From Kangiella geojedonensis (GTDB taxonomy: Bacteria > Pseudomonadota > Gammaproteobacteria > Enterobacterales > Kangiellaceae), in assembly GCF_000981765.1 (NCBI RefSeq), contig NZ_CP010975.1, forward strand, positions 930,001 through 994,000: 64,000 nucleotides of DNA, written 5' to 3'. Below the pieces are notes generated by a model. The model was not told where the DNA came from, did no database searches, and saw nothing but the letters and a program-made list of their open reading frames with translations. Position numbers and translations under genes: made by a program. Below are positions 19,161-27,605 of the stretch, piece by piece. How positions within the stretch are numbered: the stretch's first letter is position 1; every line of letters begins with the position of its first letter.

Positions 19161-19179
19161 AATGATAACTGTTATCATT
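19161..19179. promoter_or_regulatory. Fur box upstream of the TonB-dependent receptor
   Basis: AATGATAACTGTTATCATT is a perfect 19-base palindrome that closely matches the Fur consensus (GATAATGATAATCATTATC). It ends 30 bases before the receptor start codon, so iron-loaded Fur would block transcription. Confidence 0.88.
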
Positions 19180-19209
19180 CGCGCCATATTTCTAGTTAAG
19201 GGCAAATTC

Positions 19210-21309
19210 ATGAAGTATTCGTTAATTTCTACCGCAGTATTTGGGGCTTTGGCGCTCTCTAGCCAAGTTGCTTTTGCAGATGAAACTAAAGAAACAGAAA
19301 CAATGGTGGTATCAGCAACTCGTGCACCATTACAACAAAGCGCAGTTCCAGCAACTGTGACCATCATTGACGGTGCTGAAATTCGTCAGCAACTGTCAGT
19401 GAGCAATTCTTTATCCGATATTTTGGGTAACTTGCTGCCTTCCTATAGTCCTTCGAGACAGAAACTAACGAGCTCTGGTGAAACGCTTCGTGGTCGTACG
19501 CCTTTATATTTGATTGATGGTGTGCCTCAGTCTAACCCTCTTAGAAACGGTTCACGTTCAGGAAATACCATTGATCCAATGTTGATTGAGCGAGTAGAGG
19601 TGATTCACGGCGCCAGTGCTATTCAAGGTTTAGGCGCCAGTGGCGGTATTATTAATATCATCACTAAAACGGCAAAGAGCGGCACTGAACATCAAATAAC
19701 CGCAGGTCTATCTGCGCCAACGAGCGAAACCTCGGAAGGTTTATCTTACGATGCAGGTTACTTGGTGTCGCATGGTGAAGGTCAGTGGCAGTTTGTTGCA
19801 GGTGTTCACTTGCGTGAAACGGGCATGTACGTCGATGGTAACGGAGACTTGATTGGTGTTGATACTACTCAAGGCGACACCATGGACTCTAGCAGTCGCG
19901 ACATTTTTGGTAAGGTCATTTATCAAATTAATAACGAACAGCAATTACAGCTGATGGTTAATCATTATGATCTAGCTACCAATGGCGATTACGTGACGGT
20001 TACTGGCGATCGTGCAAACGGCATCCCTGCAACATCGGTGCGTGGTGAGATTGAAGGCGATCCTGCTGAAAATGAAGTCACTACGGTGAGTTTGAACTTT
20101 AGTGATGCGGATTGGTTAGGCGCTGATCTGAAGTGGCAGCTATTCTCACAAGATTTTTCTGCACTGTATGGCGGCGGTCGTTTTGGCACCTTCCAAGATC
20201 CAGCGTATGGCGCTGATCTTTATGACCAGTCGCGCAACGATTCAAACAAGCTGGGGTCGCGTCTAACGCTAAACTGGTTAGAAGTTGCTGATAGCAATGT
20301 TGATATTACAACAGGCCTAGACTTTTTACGTGATCGCACTTACCAAGAGTTAGCGCAAACCGGTCGTAAGTGGGTGCCAGAAACTGACTTTGAAAACTGG
20401 GCACCTTATTTACAAGCGCGCTTAAACGAAGGCCCTTGGAGCTTTAGTGCGGGTTTACGTTATGAGTACGGCAAGTTAATTGTTGATGATTTTACGACGT
20501 TGGCATCTTACGGCAGTCAGGATGTTGAAGGTGGCGAGCCGTCGTTTAATGAATTATTGACCAATTTCGGTGTGGTTTACGAATTTACGGATGAATGGCG
20601 CGGTTTTATCAGCGTTTCAGAAGGCTTTAGCATGCCTGACGTGGGACGAGTTCTGCGCGGTATTGATCAACCAGACCAGTCGGTGAATACATTCTTAAAC
20701 TTACAGCCAGTTCTGACTGAAAATAATGAAATTGGTATTGAATACTTTGGTCATGATTTAGCTTTCTCGGCGAGTTATTTTGAATCCGACTCAGATTTAG
20801 GCGCTCGTTTGTCGCCGAATGCGGATGGTATCTTCGAAGTGAACCGAGAAAAAACTGAAATTAATGGTTTTGAACTATCTGCTGAGTATTCGTTAACTCA
20901 AAGCGCAAGCATTGGTGCTTTGTATGCGGATAATGACGGTGAATTTGATAGCGATGATAACGGTCAGGTTGATACCAAACTTGGTGGTCGTAATATTGCA
21001 CCGCGTCGCTTAAACCTATTCTGGAGCCATAACTGGAGCGGTATGGTGGACAGTCGTTTGCAGTTGAATAAGTTCTTTGACCGTAAGATTTATGAAGGTG
21101 CCGAAGCGATCAATAACTTCGAAGGTTACTCTACGTTGGATGCTTCCCTTAACATCATGACGGATAGTGTCGGTGAGTTTACTATTGGCGTGGAGAACTT
21201 GTTGGATGAAGATTACTTCACTTACTACGCACAAACGGCGGGTAATGATGGACGTAACTTTAAAGGTCGAGGACGTACATTACGTTTTAACTGGCTCTAC
21301 TCGTTTTAG
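19210..21309 (+). CDS. TonB-dependent outer membrane receptor, likely ferric siderophore
   Basis: The 699-residue protein has a signal peptide (MKYSLISTAVFGALALSSQVAFA), a TonB box-like ETMVVSA segment, a plug domain (about 45-160, with SGETLRGRTPLYLIDGVPQ and IERVEVIHGASAIQGLGASGG) and a C-terminal beta-barrel ending in RFNWLYSF with the terminal Phe. It would import a ferric chelate using TonB energy. The Fur box at 19161 and the downstream PepSY gene support iron uptake. Resemblance to IutA-like hydroxamate receptors is a guess. The start at 19210 places the signal peptide first; a start at 19162 would lie in the Fur box. Confidence 0.9.
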   Translation: MKYSLISTAVFGALALSSQVAFADETKETETMVVSATRAPLQQSAVPATVTIIDGAEIRQQLSVSNSLSDILGNLLPSYSPSRQKLTSSGETLRGRTPLYLIDGVPQSNPLRNGSRSGNTIDPMLIERVEVIHGASAIQGLGASGGIINIITKTAKSGTEHQITAGLSAPTSETSEGLSYDAGYLVSHGEGQWQFVAGVHLRETGMYVDGNGDLIGVDTTQGDTMDSSSRDIFGKVIYQINNEQQLQLMVNHYDLATNGDYVTVTGDRANGIPATSVRGEIEGDPAENEVTTVSLNFSDADWLGADLKWQLFSQDFSALYGGGRFGTFQDPAYGADLYDQSRNDSNKLGSRLTLNWLEVADSNVDITTGLDFLRDRTYQELAQTGRKWVPETDFENWAPYLQARLNEGPWSFSAGLRYEYGKLIVDDFTTLASYGSQDVEGGEPSFNELLTNFGVVYEFTDEWRGFISVSEGFSMPDVGRVLRGIDQPDQSVNTFLNLQPVLTENNEIGIEYFGHDLAFSASYFESDSDLGARLSPNADGIFEVNREKTEINGFELSAEYSLTQSASIGALYADNDGEFDSDDNGQVDTKLGGRNIAPRRLNLFWSHNWSGMVDSRLQLNKFFDRKIYEGAEAINNFEGYSTLDASLNIMTDSVGEFTIGVENLLDEDYFTYYAQTAGNDGRNFKGRGRTLRFNWLYSF

Positions 21310-21329
21310 TTAATAGGCTTTAGGTAAGA

Positions 21330-22430
21330 GTGCCAGTGAAAAAGTTTTCAATGTTAATCCACAAATGGCTGGGCCTTGTGCTCAGCCTTTGGTTATTACT
21401 GATTACATTGACTGGTACCGTCTTACTTTACAAAAATGACTTGCTAGAATGGCAATACCCGCAATTAGATGGGCGCAGTATTGCTTCACAAGAGCAGGCA
21501 TTAGATACACTTGCTTTAGATGTTGTTCAAGCAAAAGCACGCTTCAGCTTTGTTCCTTCTGAGTTACACCCCTGGGTGGAAACCATCGATGAGGCGGGCG
21601 CTCGCCACTACTTTTCAAATTCGGGCGAATTCTTAGTTAGTCGCGAAAAATACAGTGACTGGATCAGTTGGTTCGTTGAGTTTCACCATCACCTATTACT
21701 TGATGATCTTGGTGAAGAGTTGCAGGGTGTTTTTGGCTTGCTGACGCTGTTGGTATTGATCACTGGCTTCATTAAATGGTGGCCAAAAGGGCGTTGGCAA
21801 AAGCGCGATCTTAGCGTTACGTTTTCGCGTCCCGGCAAGAAGCGGTGGGGACAAACCTTGTGGCAATCTCACCGTACGCTAGGCGTGATTTTATTATTGC
21901 CGATGTTTTTACTGGTACTCACTGGTGTCGGCATGATCTACTATCAAGCATTCAATACTGGTCTAAACGCTATGTTTCCACAGCAGGCGCAAACGGTTGT
22001 GGACTACCAACCCATTATTAATGCTCAAAACAAAGAAGCGGAAAATCTTGGCGATGATTTTAAAACACGGGTATTAGAAGCTAAGAAAATTATGCCTGGC
22101 ATGCAGCCGACCATGTTGTATCACGATCGGGATGGCATTCGCTTTAAACAGCCTGAAGAGTGGCACCCAAACGGTAGAAGCTCTATCGCGTTCGAGACTA
22201 ATAGCAGTAAAGTCACAAAAATTATTGATTACCGCAATGAAACTGTCGGAACTCAGCTGTCACAAAAAATTTACCCGCTGCATATTGCGTCGGTCGGGGG
22301 CATCACTTATTTCAGTTTGGTCGTGATTAGTGGCGTTTCTTTGATATGGATTACGGTTAGTGGTTTCTGGTTTTGGCTGTGGTGTCGTGGTAAGAAAAAG
22401 CTGGCACAACAAAAGCGTAAACGGGTGTGA
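21330..22430 (+). CDS. PepSY-associated transmembrane protein (putative ferric reductase-type)
   Basis: The 366-residue inner membrane protein has four predicted membrane segments (about 12-34, 135-155, 185-210, 330-355) and the PepSY-TM pattern: HKWLGLVLSLWLLLITLTGTVLLY at the N-terminus, WFVEFHHHLLLDD, and LWQSHRTLGVILLLP. Such proteins are often encoded next to TonB siderophore receptors and are thought to help reduce or release iron. It follows the receptor gene by 20 bases, so both are probably under the same Fur box. The start is a GTG (21330 or 21336), or the ATG at 21351. Confidence 0.85.
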   Translation: MPVKKFSMLIHKWLGLVLSLWLLLITLTGTVLLYKNDLLEWQYPQLDGRSIASQEQALDTLALDVVQAKARFSFVPSELHPWVETIDEAGARHYFSNSGEFLVSREKYSDWISWFVEFHHHLLLDDLGEELQGVFGLLTLLVLITGFIKWWPKGRWQKRDLSVTFSRPGKKRWGQTLWQSHRTLGVILLLPMFLLVLTGVGMIYYQAFNTGLNAMFPQQAQTVVDYQPIINAQNKEAENLGDDFKTRVLEAKKIMPGMQPTMLYHDRDGIRFKQPEEWHPNGRSSIAFETNSSKVTKIIDYRNETVGTQLSQKIYPLHIASVGGITYFSLVVISGVSLIWITVSGFWFWLWCRGKKKLAQQKRKRV

Positions 22431-22629
22431 CACATAACAAAAATTTATAAGATAAATAGAATTGGTTTAAAAAAATAATAATGTGATCAGCTTCAATGCA
22501 TAAATGAAAACCAAATTTTGAACTGTTGCACGTTTTACAAAAATACTCTTCAATATTAATCATCTGTTTCTCAGATCAAGTATGATTAGCTTGTGTTTAG
22601 TCTAGTAAAAATATTCAGGAATTTTAGAC

Positions 22630-23127
22630 ATGGTAAAAACAATAATTAATCAAGTTGAATCCAATAACGACATTTCGCTTGTAGAAATGCTGGCAAGCAA
22701 AATCTGGCGCGAACATTACCTTCCTATCATCGGCCTCGAGCAAGTTACTTACATGCTTGGAAAGTTTCAAAGTACCCCAGCGATTAAGCGACAAATTCAA
22801 GATGGGGCACACTACCATTTAGTTTATGAGCAAGATCATCCTGTTGGTTATTTTTGTTATCACTTTGAAGATACCGCATTATTTTTAAGTAAAATTTATG
22901 TTGCCAAGGAGGTTAGAGGGCAGGGAGTAGGCCGGCAGGCACTAAACTTTATTTCTGAGCAAGCTGAGGCTCAATCAGCTAAGGCGATACGCTTGACCGT
23001 CAATAAATTCAATCTTGAAACAATAGCAGCCTATAAACAACTTGGCTTTGAGACTATTGATTCAGTAGTTAAAGATATTGGTGGCGGTTTTGTAATGGAT
23101 GATTATGTGATGGAAAAAGCGGTTTAA
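22630..23127 (+). CDS. GNAT family N-acetyltransferase
   Basis: The 165-residue protein has the GNAT acetyl-CoA-binding motif VRGQGVGRQAL in the middle (about residues 96-106) after the strand LFLSKIYVAKE, and ends with LGFETIDSVVKDIGGGFVMDDYVMEK. The acceptor substrate is unknown. It stands alone, with a gap of about 200 bases upstream and a terminator that overlaps its stop codon. Confidence 0.85.
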   Translation: MVKTIINQVESNNDISLVEMLASKIWREHYLPIIGLEQVTYMLGKFQSTPAIKRQIQDGAHYHLVYEQDHPVGYFCYHFEDTALFLSKIYVAKEVRGQGVGRQALNFISEQAEAQSAKAIRLTVNKFNLETIAAYKQLGFETIDSVVKDIGGGFVMDDYVMEKAV

Positions 23128-23142
23128 GAAAACCGCTTTTTT
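23114..23142 (+). terminator. Rho-independent terminator overlapping the GNAT stop codon
   Basis: AAAGCGGTTT and AACCGCTTTTTT pair around AAGAA. The left arm is the last codons of the GNAT gene; the right arm ends in six T. It also lies just before the end of the convergent gamma-glutamyltransferase gene. Confidence 0.85.
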
Positions 23143-23167
23143 GTGGTTAAGTCATTGTGCTACTTAT

Positions 23168-24892
23168 TTAGTATCCTGCAGCCTGACCATCTTTACGAGA
23201 TTCAGATGCACCACGATAAACGCCTTCGTCGTGGTCTCGCATGATTGCTTGGTATCCACCAAAGCCACCATTACCGCTTCTAACATCATGGCCTTTTTGC
23301 TGCAACTCTCGTATGACTTGAGCAGAGACGCCCGATTCTATTTCGACATAACCACCATCGGTGAGGTACTTGGCCTGACTTTCGGTTGGTTCTGTCGACC
23401 CCATGTGTTGCCAACGAGTAGCGTCACCAGCCTCTTGTAAATTCATGCCGTAATCAATCATGTTCACTAAGATTTGAACATGACCTTGAGGTTGCATTGC
23501 ACCGCCCATAACCCCGTAACTCATAAACGGCTTACCGTTTTTGGTCACAAAGGCTGGAATAATGGTGTGGAAAGGGCGCTTGCCTGGCTCGTAAGCATTG
23601 GCATGTTCTTTATCCATCGAGAAAAGCTGACCTCGATCTTGGAACACAAACCCTAAGCCTGGCACCACAACACCAGAGCCCATGCCACGATAATTACTTT
23701 GAATTAACGAAACCATATTACCGTCTTTGTCTGCTGTGGTCAGGTAGATGGTATCGCCTTCGGTGAGGTTAGGGTTACCTGCTTGAACCGTTCGTGCTGC
23801 GCGCTTTTTAATAAGTTTTGCACGCTCTTTGCCATACTCTTCAGAAATAAGCGCTTCAATGGGCTGCTTTGAAAAGTCCATGTCAGCATAAAACTTCGCG
23901 CGGTCTTCAAAGGCTAATTTCTTAGCTTCAACCATCGTATGCAAGCTTTCAGTGCTGTTATAACCCATTTCTGCCAGATCGAAATTCTTTAGTATTTGTA
24001 ACATTTGTAAGGCGGCGATACCTTGTCCGTTAGGGGGTAACTCCCACAGTGTATACCCTTTGTATTCAACACCTAATGGCTCAACCCAGTTAGAGTCATG
24101 TTCGGCTAAGTCTTCATAGCGCAGATAGCCACCGTTAGCCTTCATAAATTCATCAATTTTCTTGGCAATTTCACCTTGGTAGAAAGCGTAGCGGCCATTC
24201 TTAGCAAGTAGTCTGTAGGTATTAGCCAGTTCAGGATTTTTAAACATTTGTCCTTCACGAGGGGCTTTACCATCAATAGTGAACGTATCTTTGAAGCTTC
24301 CTGGCTGAGGGCTTAGGCGCGGAACGCTTAAATCCCAGTAATAAGCAATCAGTTCTGATACAGGGAAACCGTTTTCGGCATAATCGATAGCTGGCTGCAG
24401 TATTTTGTCCATCGGCATTTCGCCAAACTTACTGTGAAGTTCGAACCAACCATCGACAGCACCGGGGACAGAAATCGGTAGCATGCCGTAAGGTGGTAGA
24501 TCCTCTCGTCCAAGCTTGGTCAGTTCTTCTTGAAGCTTGTCATATGTGAGGCCTTTTGGTGAGCGGCCGGAAGCGTTGAAACCATAGAGGCGCTGTGTTT
24601 TTTCGTGCCATAAAATAGCGTATAAATCTCCGCCAATACCGCTACCGGTTGGTTCCATAAGGCCCAGAGCTGCGTTAGCACCAATGGCTGCATCAATGGC
24701 ATTACCGCCACTTTTCATGATGTCTAAAGCGATCTGCGTCGCTAGAGGTTGACTAGTAGCCGCCATCGCCTGAGGCGCTATAACCTCCGAACGGGTAGCG
24801 TGCATTTCGCCTGTGACGCGGTCGGCAGCTTGTGCCGATGCACTAAAAATGAGTGTGCCGAGAAGCGCGAACTTGATACTTTTTATGATCAT
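23168..24892 (-). CDS. ggt: Gamma-glutamyltransferase
   Basis: The 574-residue protein has a signal peptide (MIIKSIKFALLGTLIFSASAQAA) and the large and small subunits of gamma-glutamyltranspeptidase. It cleaves glutathione and transfers its gamma-glutamyl group in the periplasm. Thr381 in GDTIYLTTADKDGN aligns with the nucleophile that cuts the proenzyme into two subunits; ATSQPLATQIALDIMKSGGNAIDAAI and EPTGSGIGGD are typical of the large subunit. I moved the start to 24892, where a GGGGGA site lies 6 bases upstream; the longer start at 24976 would hide the signal peptide. Confidence 0.92.
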   Translation of the reverse strand: MIIKSIKFALLGTLIFSASAQAADRVTGEMHATRSEVIAPQAMAATSQPLATQIALDIMKSGGNAIDAAIGANAALGLMEPTGSGIGGDLYAILWHEKTQRLYGFNASGRSPKGLTYDKLQEELTKLGREDLPPYGMLPISVPGAVDGWFELHSKFGEMPMDKILQPAIDYAENGFPVSELIAYYWDLSVPRLSPQPGSFKDTFTIDGKAPREGQMFKNPELANTYRLLAKNGRYAFYQGEIAKKIDEFMKANGGYLRYEDLAEHDSNWVEPLGVEYKGYTLWELPPNGQGIAALQMLQILKNFDLAEMGYNSTESLHTMVEAKKLAFEDRAKFYADMDFSKQPIEALISEEYGKERAKLIKKRAARTVQAGNPNLTEGDTIYLTTADKDGNMVSLIQSNYRGMGSGVVVPGLGFVFQDRGQLFSMDKEHANAYEPGKRPFHTIIPAFVTKNGKPFMSYGVMGGAMQPQGHVQILVNMIDYGMNLQEAGDATRWQHMGSTEPTESQAKYLTDGGYVEIESGVSAQVIRELQQKGHDVRSGNGGFGGYQAIMRDHDEGVYRGASESRKDGQAAGY

Positions 24893-25073
24893 TAGAAATC
24901 CCCCAAAGGTGATGAGTGACTTGATAATAAACTGTGAGCTACCGAAGTTAAAGCTTTGTATGGCGTGGTGATTCAATTTTGCATTAAAACAGTGAGAACG
25001 CTATCGCATACAGTAAAGTGGCGCTAGACCATAATGGCGGTGGTATAGGTTAAGGCAAGTCGCAGGGACACAC

Positions 25074-26159
25074 ATGTATTTCATTACTAATCGCGCTTAT
25101 GATCATAGTCTGACAGGCTTAGATAAGTTGACCAAGCATCCGAACCCCAAAGGCCCCAACGAGCTCTCCGCGGTAAAAATTACGGGAAACGAATCGTTGC
25201 GGATTGAGCTGTTGGATGATCAGTTGAGTAAAGAAGAGGTCAAGCGTTATAAACAGGAATTCAATCTTCCTATTGATGAAGACGAGACTTTTTATGCCAG
25301 CTTAAAAGTCGCTTGTGAAGTGTTTCGTGAAGCCAAGCTGACAGGTAAGAGCGTGGTGTTGTATGTTCACGGTTATAACAATGACGTAAAAGATATTTAT
25401 CAAACTGCCTGTGAAATAGAGTATTTATATAATGTTATTGTGGTGCCTTTTAGTTGGCCTGCTAATGGCGGAGGGGCGATGTCAGGCACCTTGTCCTACT
25501 TAGCTGACAAACGAGATGCTAGGGCGTCTGATGATGCTTTAAACCGTGTAATTGATATTGTTGGGCGCTATCATCGTTTATTGGTGCAATCAACTTGGAA
25601 TCGTTTAGAAGTCGAGGCTTCTAATAAATATCCTGAAAACCCCACCAAACAACGAGAATACTTAGCACTATTGCTCGAACGATATTGTGATATTTCGGTT
25701 AATTTGTTTTGTCACAGTATGGGCAATTATGTGTTGAAGCATGCGCTAAAAAGCACTCTGGCTGAGTCTAGACAGCTCGTTTTCGATAATATTCTTTTAG
25801 TGGCTGCTGATACCAACAATGAAAAACATGAAGAGTGGGTCAAGGAGCTTCGTTGCCGGAAGTCGCTTTACATCACTATTAACGCAGACGATTTTGCTTT
25901 GTCATGGTCGCGACGCAAACCTGGAGAAGAACAAAAGGCAAGGTTAGGGCACTATTTACGTTCTTTAAATGCAGAAAATGCTCTATACATCGATTTTACT
26001 AACAGTAAAGCCGTAAATCGAAGTCACTCCTACTTCGATGGTGATACTGTTTCACGAAATAAAACCGTTAGGCGCTTTTTTGAAAAAGCGTTTACGGCTA
26101 AGAATCTGTTACCTTACTTAGAGTATCAGGTGCATAACAACACCTATCACCCTAAGTAA
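25074..26159 (+). CDS. DUF900 alpha/beta-hydrolase
   Basis: The 361-residue protein has an alpha/beta-hydrolase core of DUF900 type: the strand and oxyanion region VVLYVHGYNNDVKD, then VPFSWPANG, and the nucleophile elbow LFCHSMGNYVL with Ser215. A late His (RSHSYFDGD) could finish the triad. No signal peptide is seen, so it is probably cytoplasmic. The substrate is unknown; related proteins are annotated as esterases. It converges on a membrane-protein gene 9 bases away. Confidence 0.75.
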   Translation: MYFITNRAYDHSLTGLDKLTKHPNPKGPNELSAVKITGNESLRIELLDDQLSKEEVKRYKQEFNLPIDEDETFYASLKVACEVFREAKLTGKSVVLYVHGYNNDVKDIYQTACEIEYLYNVIVVPFSWPANGGGAMSGTLSYLADKRDARASDDALNRVIDIVGRYHRLLVQSTWNRLEVEASNKYPENPTKQREYLALLLERYCDISVNLFCHSMGNYVLKHALKSTLAESRQLVFDNILLVAADTNNEKHEEWVKELRCRKSLYITINADDFALSWSRRKPGEEQKARLGHYLRSLNAENALYIDFTNSKAVNRSHSYFDGDTVSRNKTVRRFFEKAFTAKNLLPYLEYQVHNNTYHPK

Positions 26160-26168
26160 GCCTTTCCT

Positions 26169-26705
26169 TTAATGCATTCGTTGCATTATTTTAATGGGAA
26201 TCGTGGTTTCAGCGTGATCACTGAGCAATTCTAAGTCGGGATGACGTGTGCTCATGATTTGCTTAATATGCGATTCCTCGGCCAAGGTAAGGTCAATCAG
26301 TAATAAATACTTACCTTCATCAACCAAGTGATAGAACTCTTTCAATGCATGGTTTCGTGATTGAAGGCCTATAAAGCCACCAAACCAAATACCGAAAGCA
26401 GTAAACAGAACTAAAGTGGCGAGAACGCCAAACCAACCGTAATTACCGCCGAATGCATTAGTCGCATAGAAAATAATGGCCATTACAATAGCACCGAGAA
26501 ACCCTAAAATTGCACCTTTGCTGGCGCCATTAAGGATATCGGTTTTATACCAATTATTGGCTGCATTGAGACCACGGCGAAGAACTCGCCCTTGTTTTTT
26601 AGCAATGACATGTAGGTGATCGTCGGAGACACCAGAGACGCGAAGATCCTCGTAGGTGCTCTCCAGTTCAGCTAAGTGATCAGCCTTGTAGAGTAAACGT
26701 GACAT
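26169..26705 (-). CDS. Conserved membrane protein of unknown function
   Basis: I do not recognise a named family with certainty. The 178-residue protein has a soluble N-terminal part (residues 1-55) with a ferredoxin-like pattern (YEDLRVSGVSDDHLHVI), then a glycine-rich pair of membrane segments (ASKGAILGFLGAIVMAIIFY and WFGVLATLVLFTAFGIWFGG) and a soluble C-terminal part ending in IPIKIMQRMH. This shape resembles bacterial stress-associated membrane proteins with an alpha/beta N-terminal module. A strong AGGAGG site precedes the ATG. Confidence 0.6.
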   Translation of the reverse strand: MSRLLYKADHLAELESTYEDLRVSGVSDDHLHVIAKKQGRVLRRGLNAANNWYKTDILNGASKGAILGFLGAIVMAIIFYATNAFGGNYGWFGVLATLVLFTAFGIWFGGFIGLQSRNHALKEFYHLVDEGKYLLLIDLTLAEESHIKQIMSTRHPDLELLSDHAETTIPIKIMQRMH

Positions 26706-27015
26706 ACGAACCTCCTATTTGTCTTTAAGACTCTTTCACTATAGCAAAGCAGGCAGCAAAAGTCTGTGAACTCAAAAGAGTGGGTAGGCTACAGCTCGAG
26801 CTTTTGCTAGCGGCACGTTTTGTCATAGGGCTCATCAGTGCGAAGTGCATTATGCGACTTGTTCTTTAGAAAGCGATTATAAGTTATTGATTATTCGAAT
26901 TTTTACCCAAAGTTACCCGTGTTTTTGCTGGTGCTTTGTGTGTTCGAGGCAGTATAGTACTGATGAGAATTGATAAGAATAGTTAAACACAAATTTGTAG
27001 GAGAACCATATATTC
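26706..27015. other. 310-base gap between divergent genes
   Basis: This stretch separates the start of the membrane-protein gene (minus) from the start of the secreted orphan (plus). It must hold both promoters. I see AT-rich blocks (such as GATTATTCGAATTT near 26890) but no convincing -10/-35 pair, no RNA gene and no long repeat. Confidence 0.4.
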
Positions 27016-27543
27016 ATGAAGTATTTAGTTGGAATGACTCTTGGTAGCATGCTGGCTTTATCCGCTGGTGCCCATGAGTTACCGAGTACCAGTCTTGATG
27101 CCAAGCAATCTGTAGTAGTAGCGACTTCATTTTCGCTCACCGGTAGCCAAATTGAGTCTAACTACAATAACTATGGTCAGTTTTTTGACTACAATTCGTG
27201 GCTTGATTACAAACGTAGCGAGCAGGGTAAGCCGCCTGTCAAAGGAGATACCTGTGGCGATCAGATGGTGACAGTGAAGACTTGTGGCCAGGTTGACCAC
27301 TTTTATCAAGCCGCAATGGTCGGCACTTATACGTGTAACGCCTATGCTTCTTTACATGCAGCCAGCTACCCCAAGGGCTTAACGGCTCGCTTTACCGCAC
27401 CAAGTAGTTTTGTTGATAATTTGGAAGCCGCGGACGGCCATCATGATTATTATGATGTATCGCAAGGGATTTCTTTCGACTGCGTCTATCCATCGAAAAC
27501 GGCTCCTGCTGAGCCGGAGCCGGTTGAATACGCAACTTTCTAA
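27016..27543 (+). CDS. Secreted protein of unknown function
   Basis: The 175-residue protein has a short signal peptide (MKYLVGMTLGSMLALSAGA). The mature part has a low-similarity fold with five cysteines, among them GDTCGDQMVTVKTCGQ and GTYTCNA, which may form disulfides in the periplasm, plus a C-terminal Pro/Glu tail (PAEPEPVEY). I do not recognise a family. A GGAG site lies 13 bases before the ATG. It stands alone upstream of the convergent TPR gene. Confidence 0.6.
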   Translation: MKYLVGMTLGSMLALSAGAHELPSTSLDAKQSVVVATSFSLTGSQIESNYNNYGQFFDYNSWLDYKRSEQGKPPVKGDTCGDQMVTVKTCGQVDHFYQAAMVGTYTCNAYASLHAASYPKGLTARFTAPSSFVDNLEAADGHHDYYDVSQGISFDCVYPSKTAPAEPEPVEYATF

Positions 27544-27605
27544 TCAACGATAAGCGACAAGGTTCTTGGCTGAGGTATGTTCTGCTGAGGTAGTTGATGC
27601 TCAGG

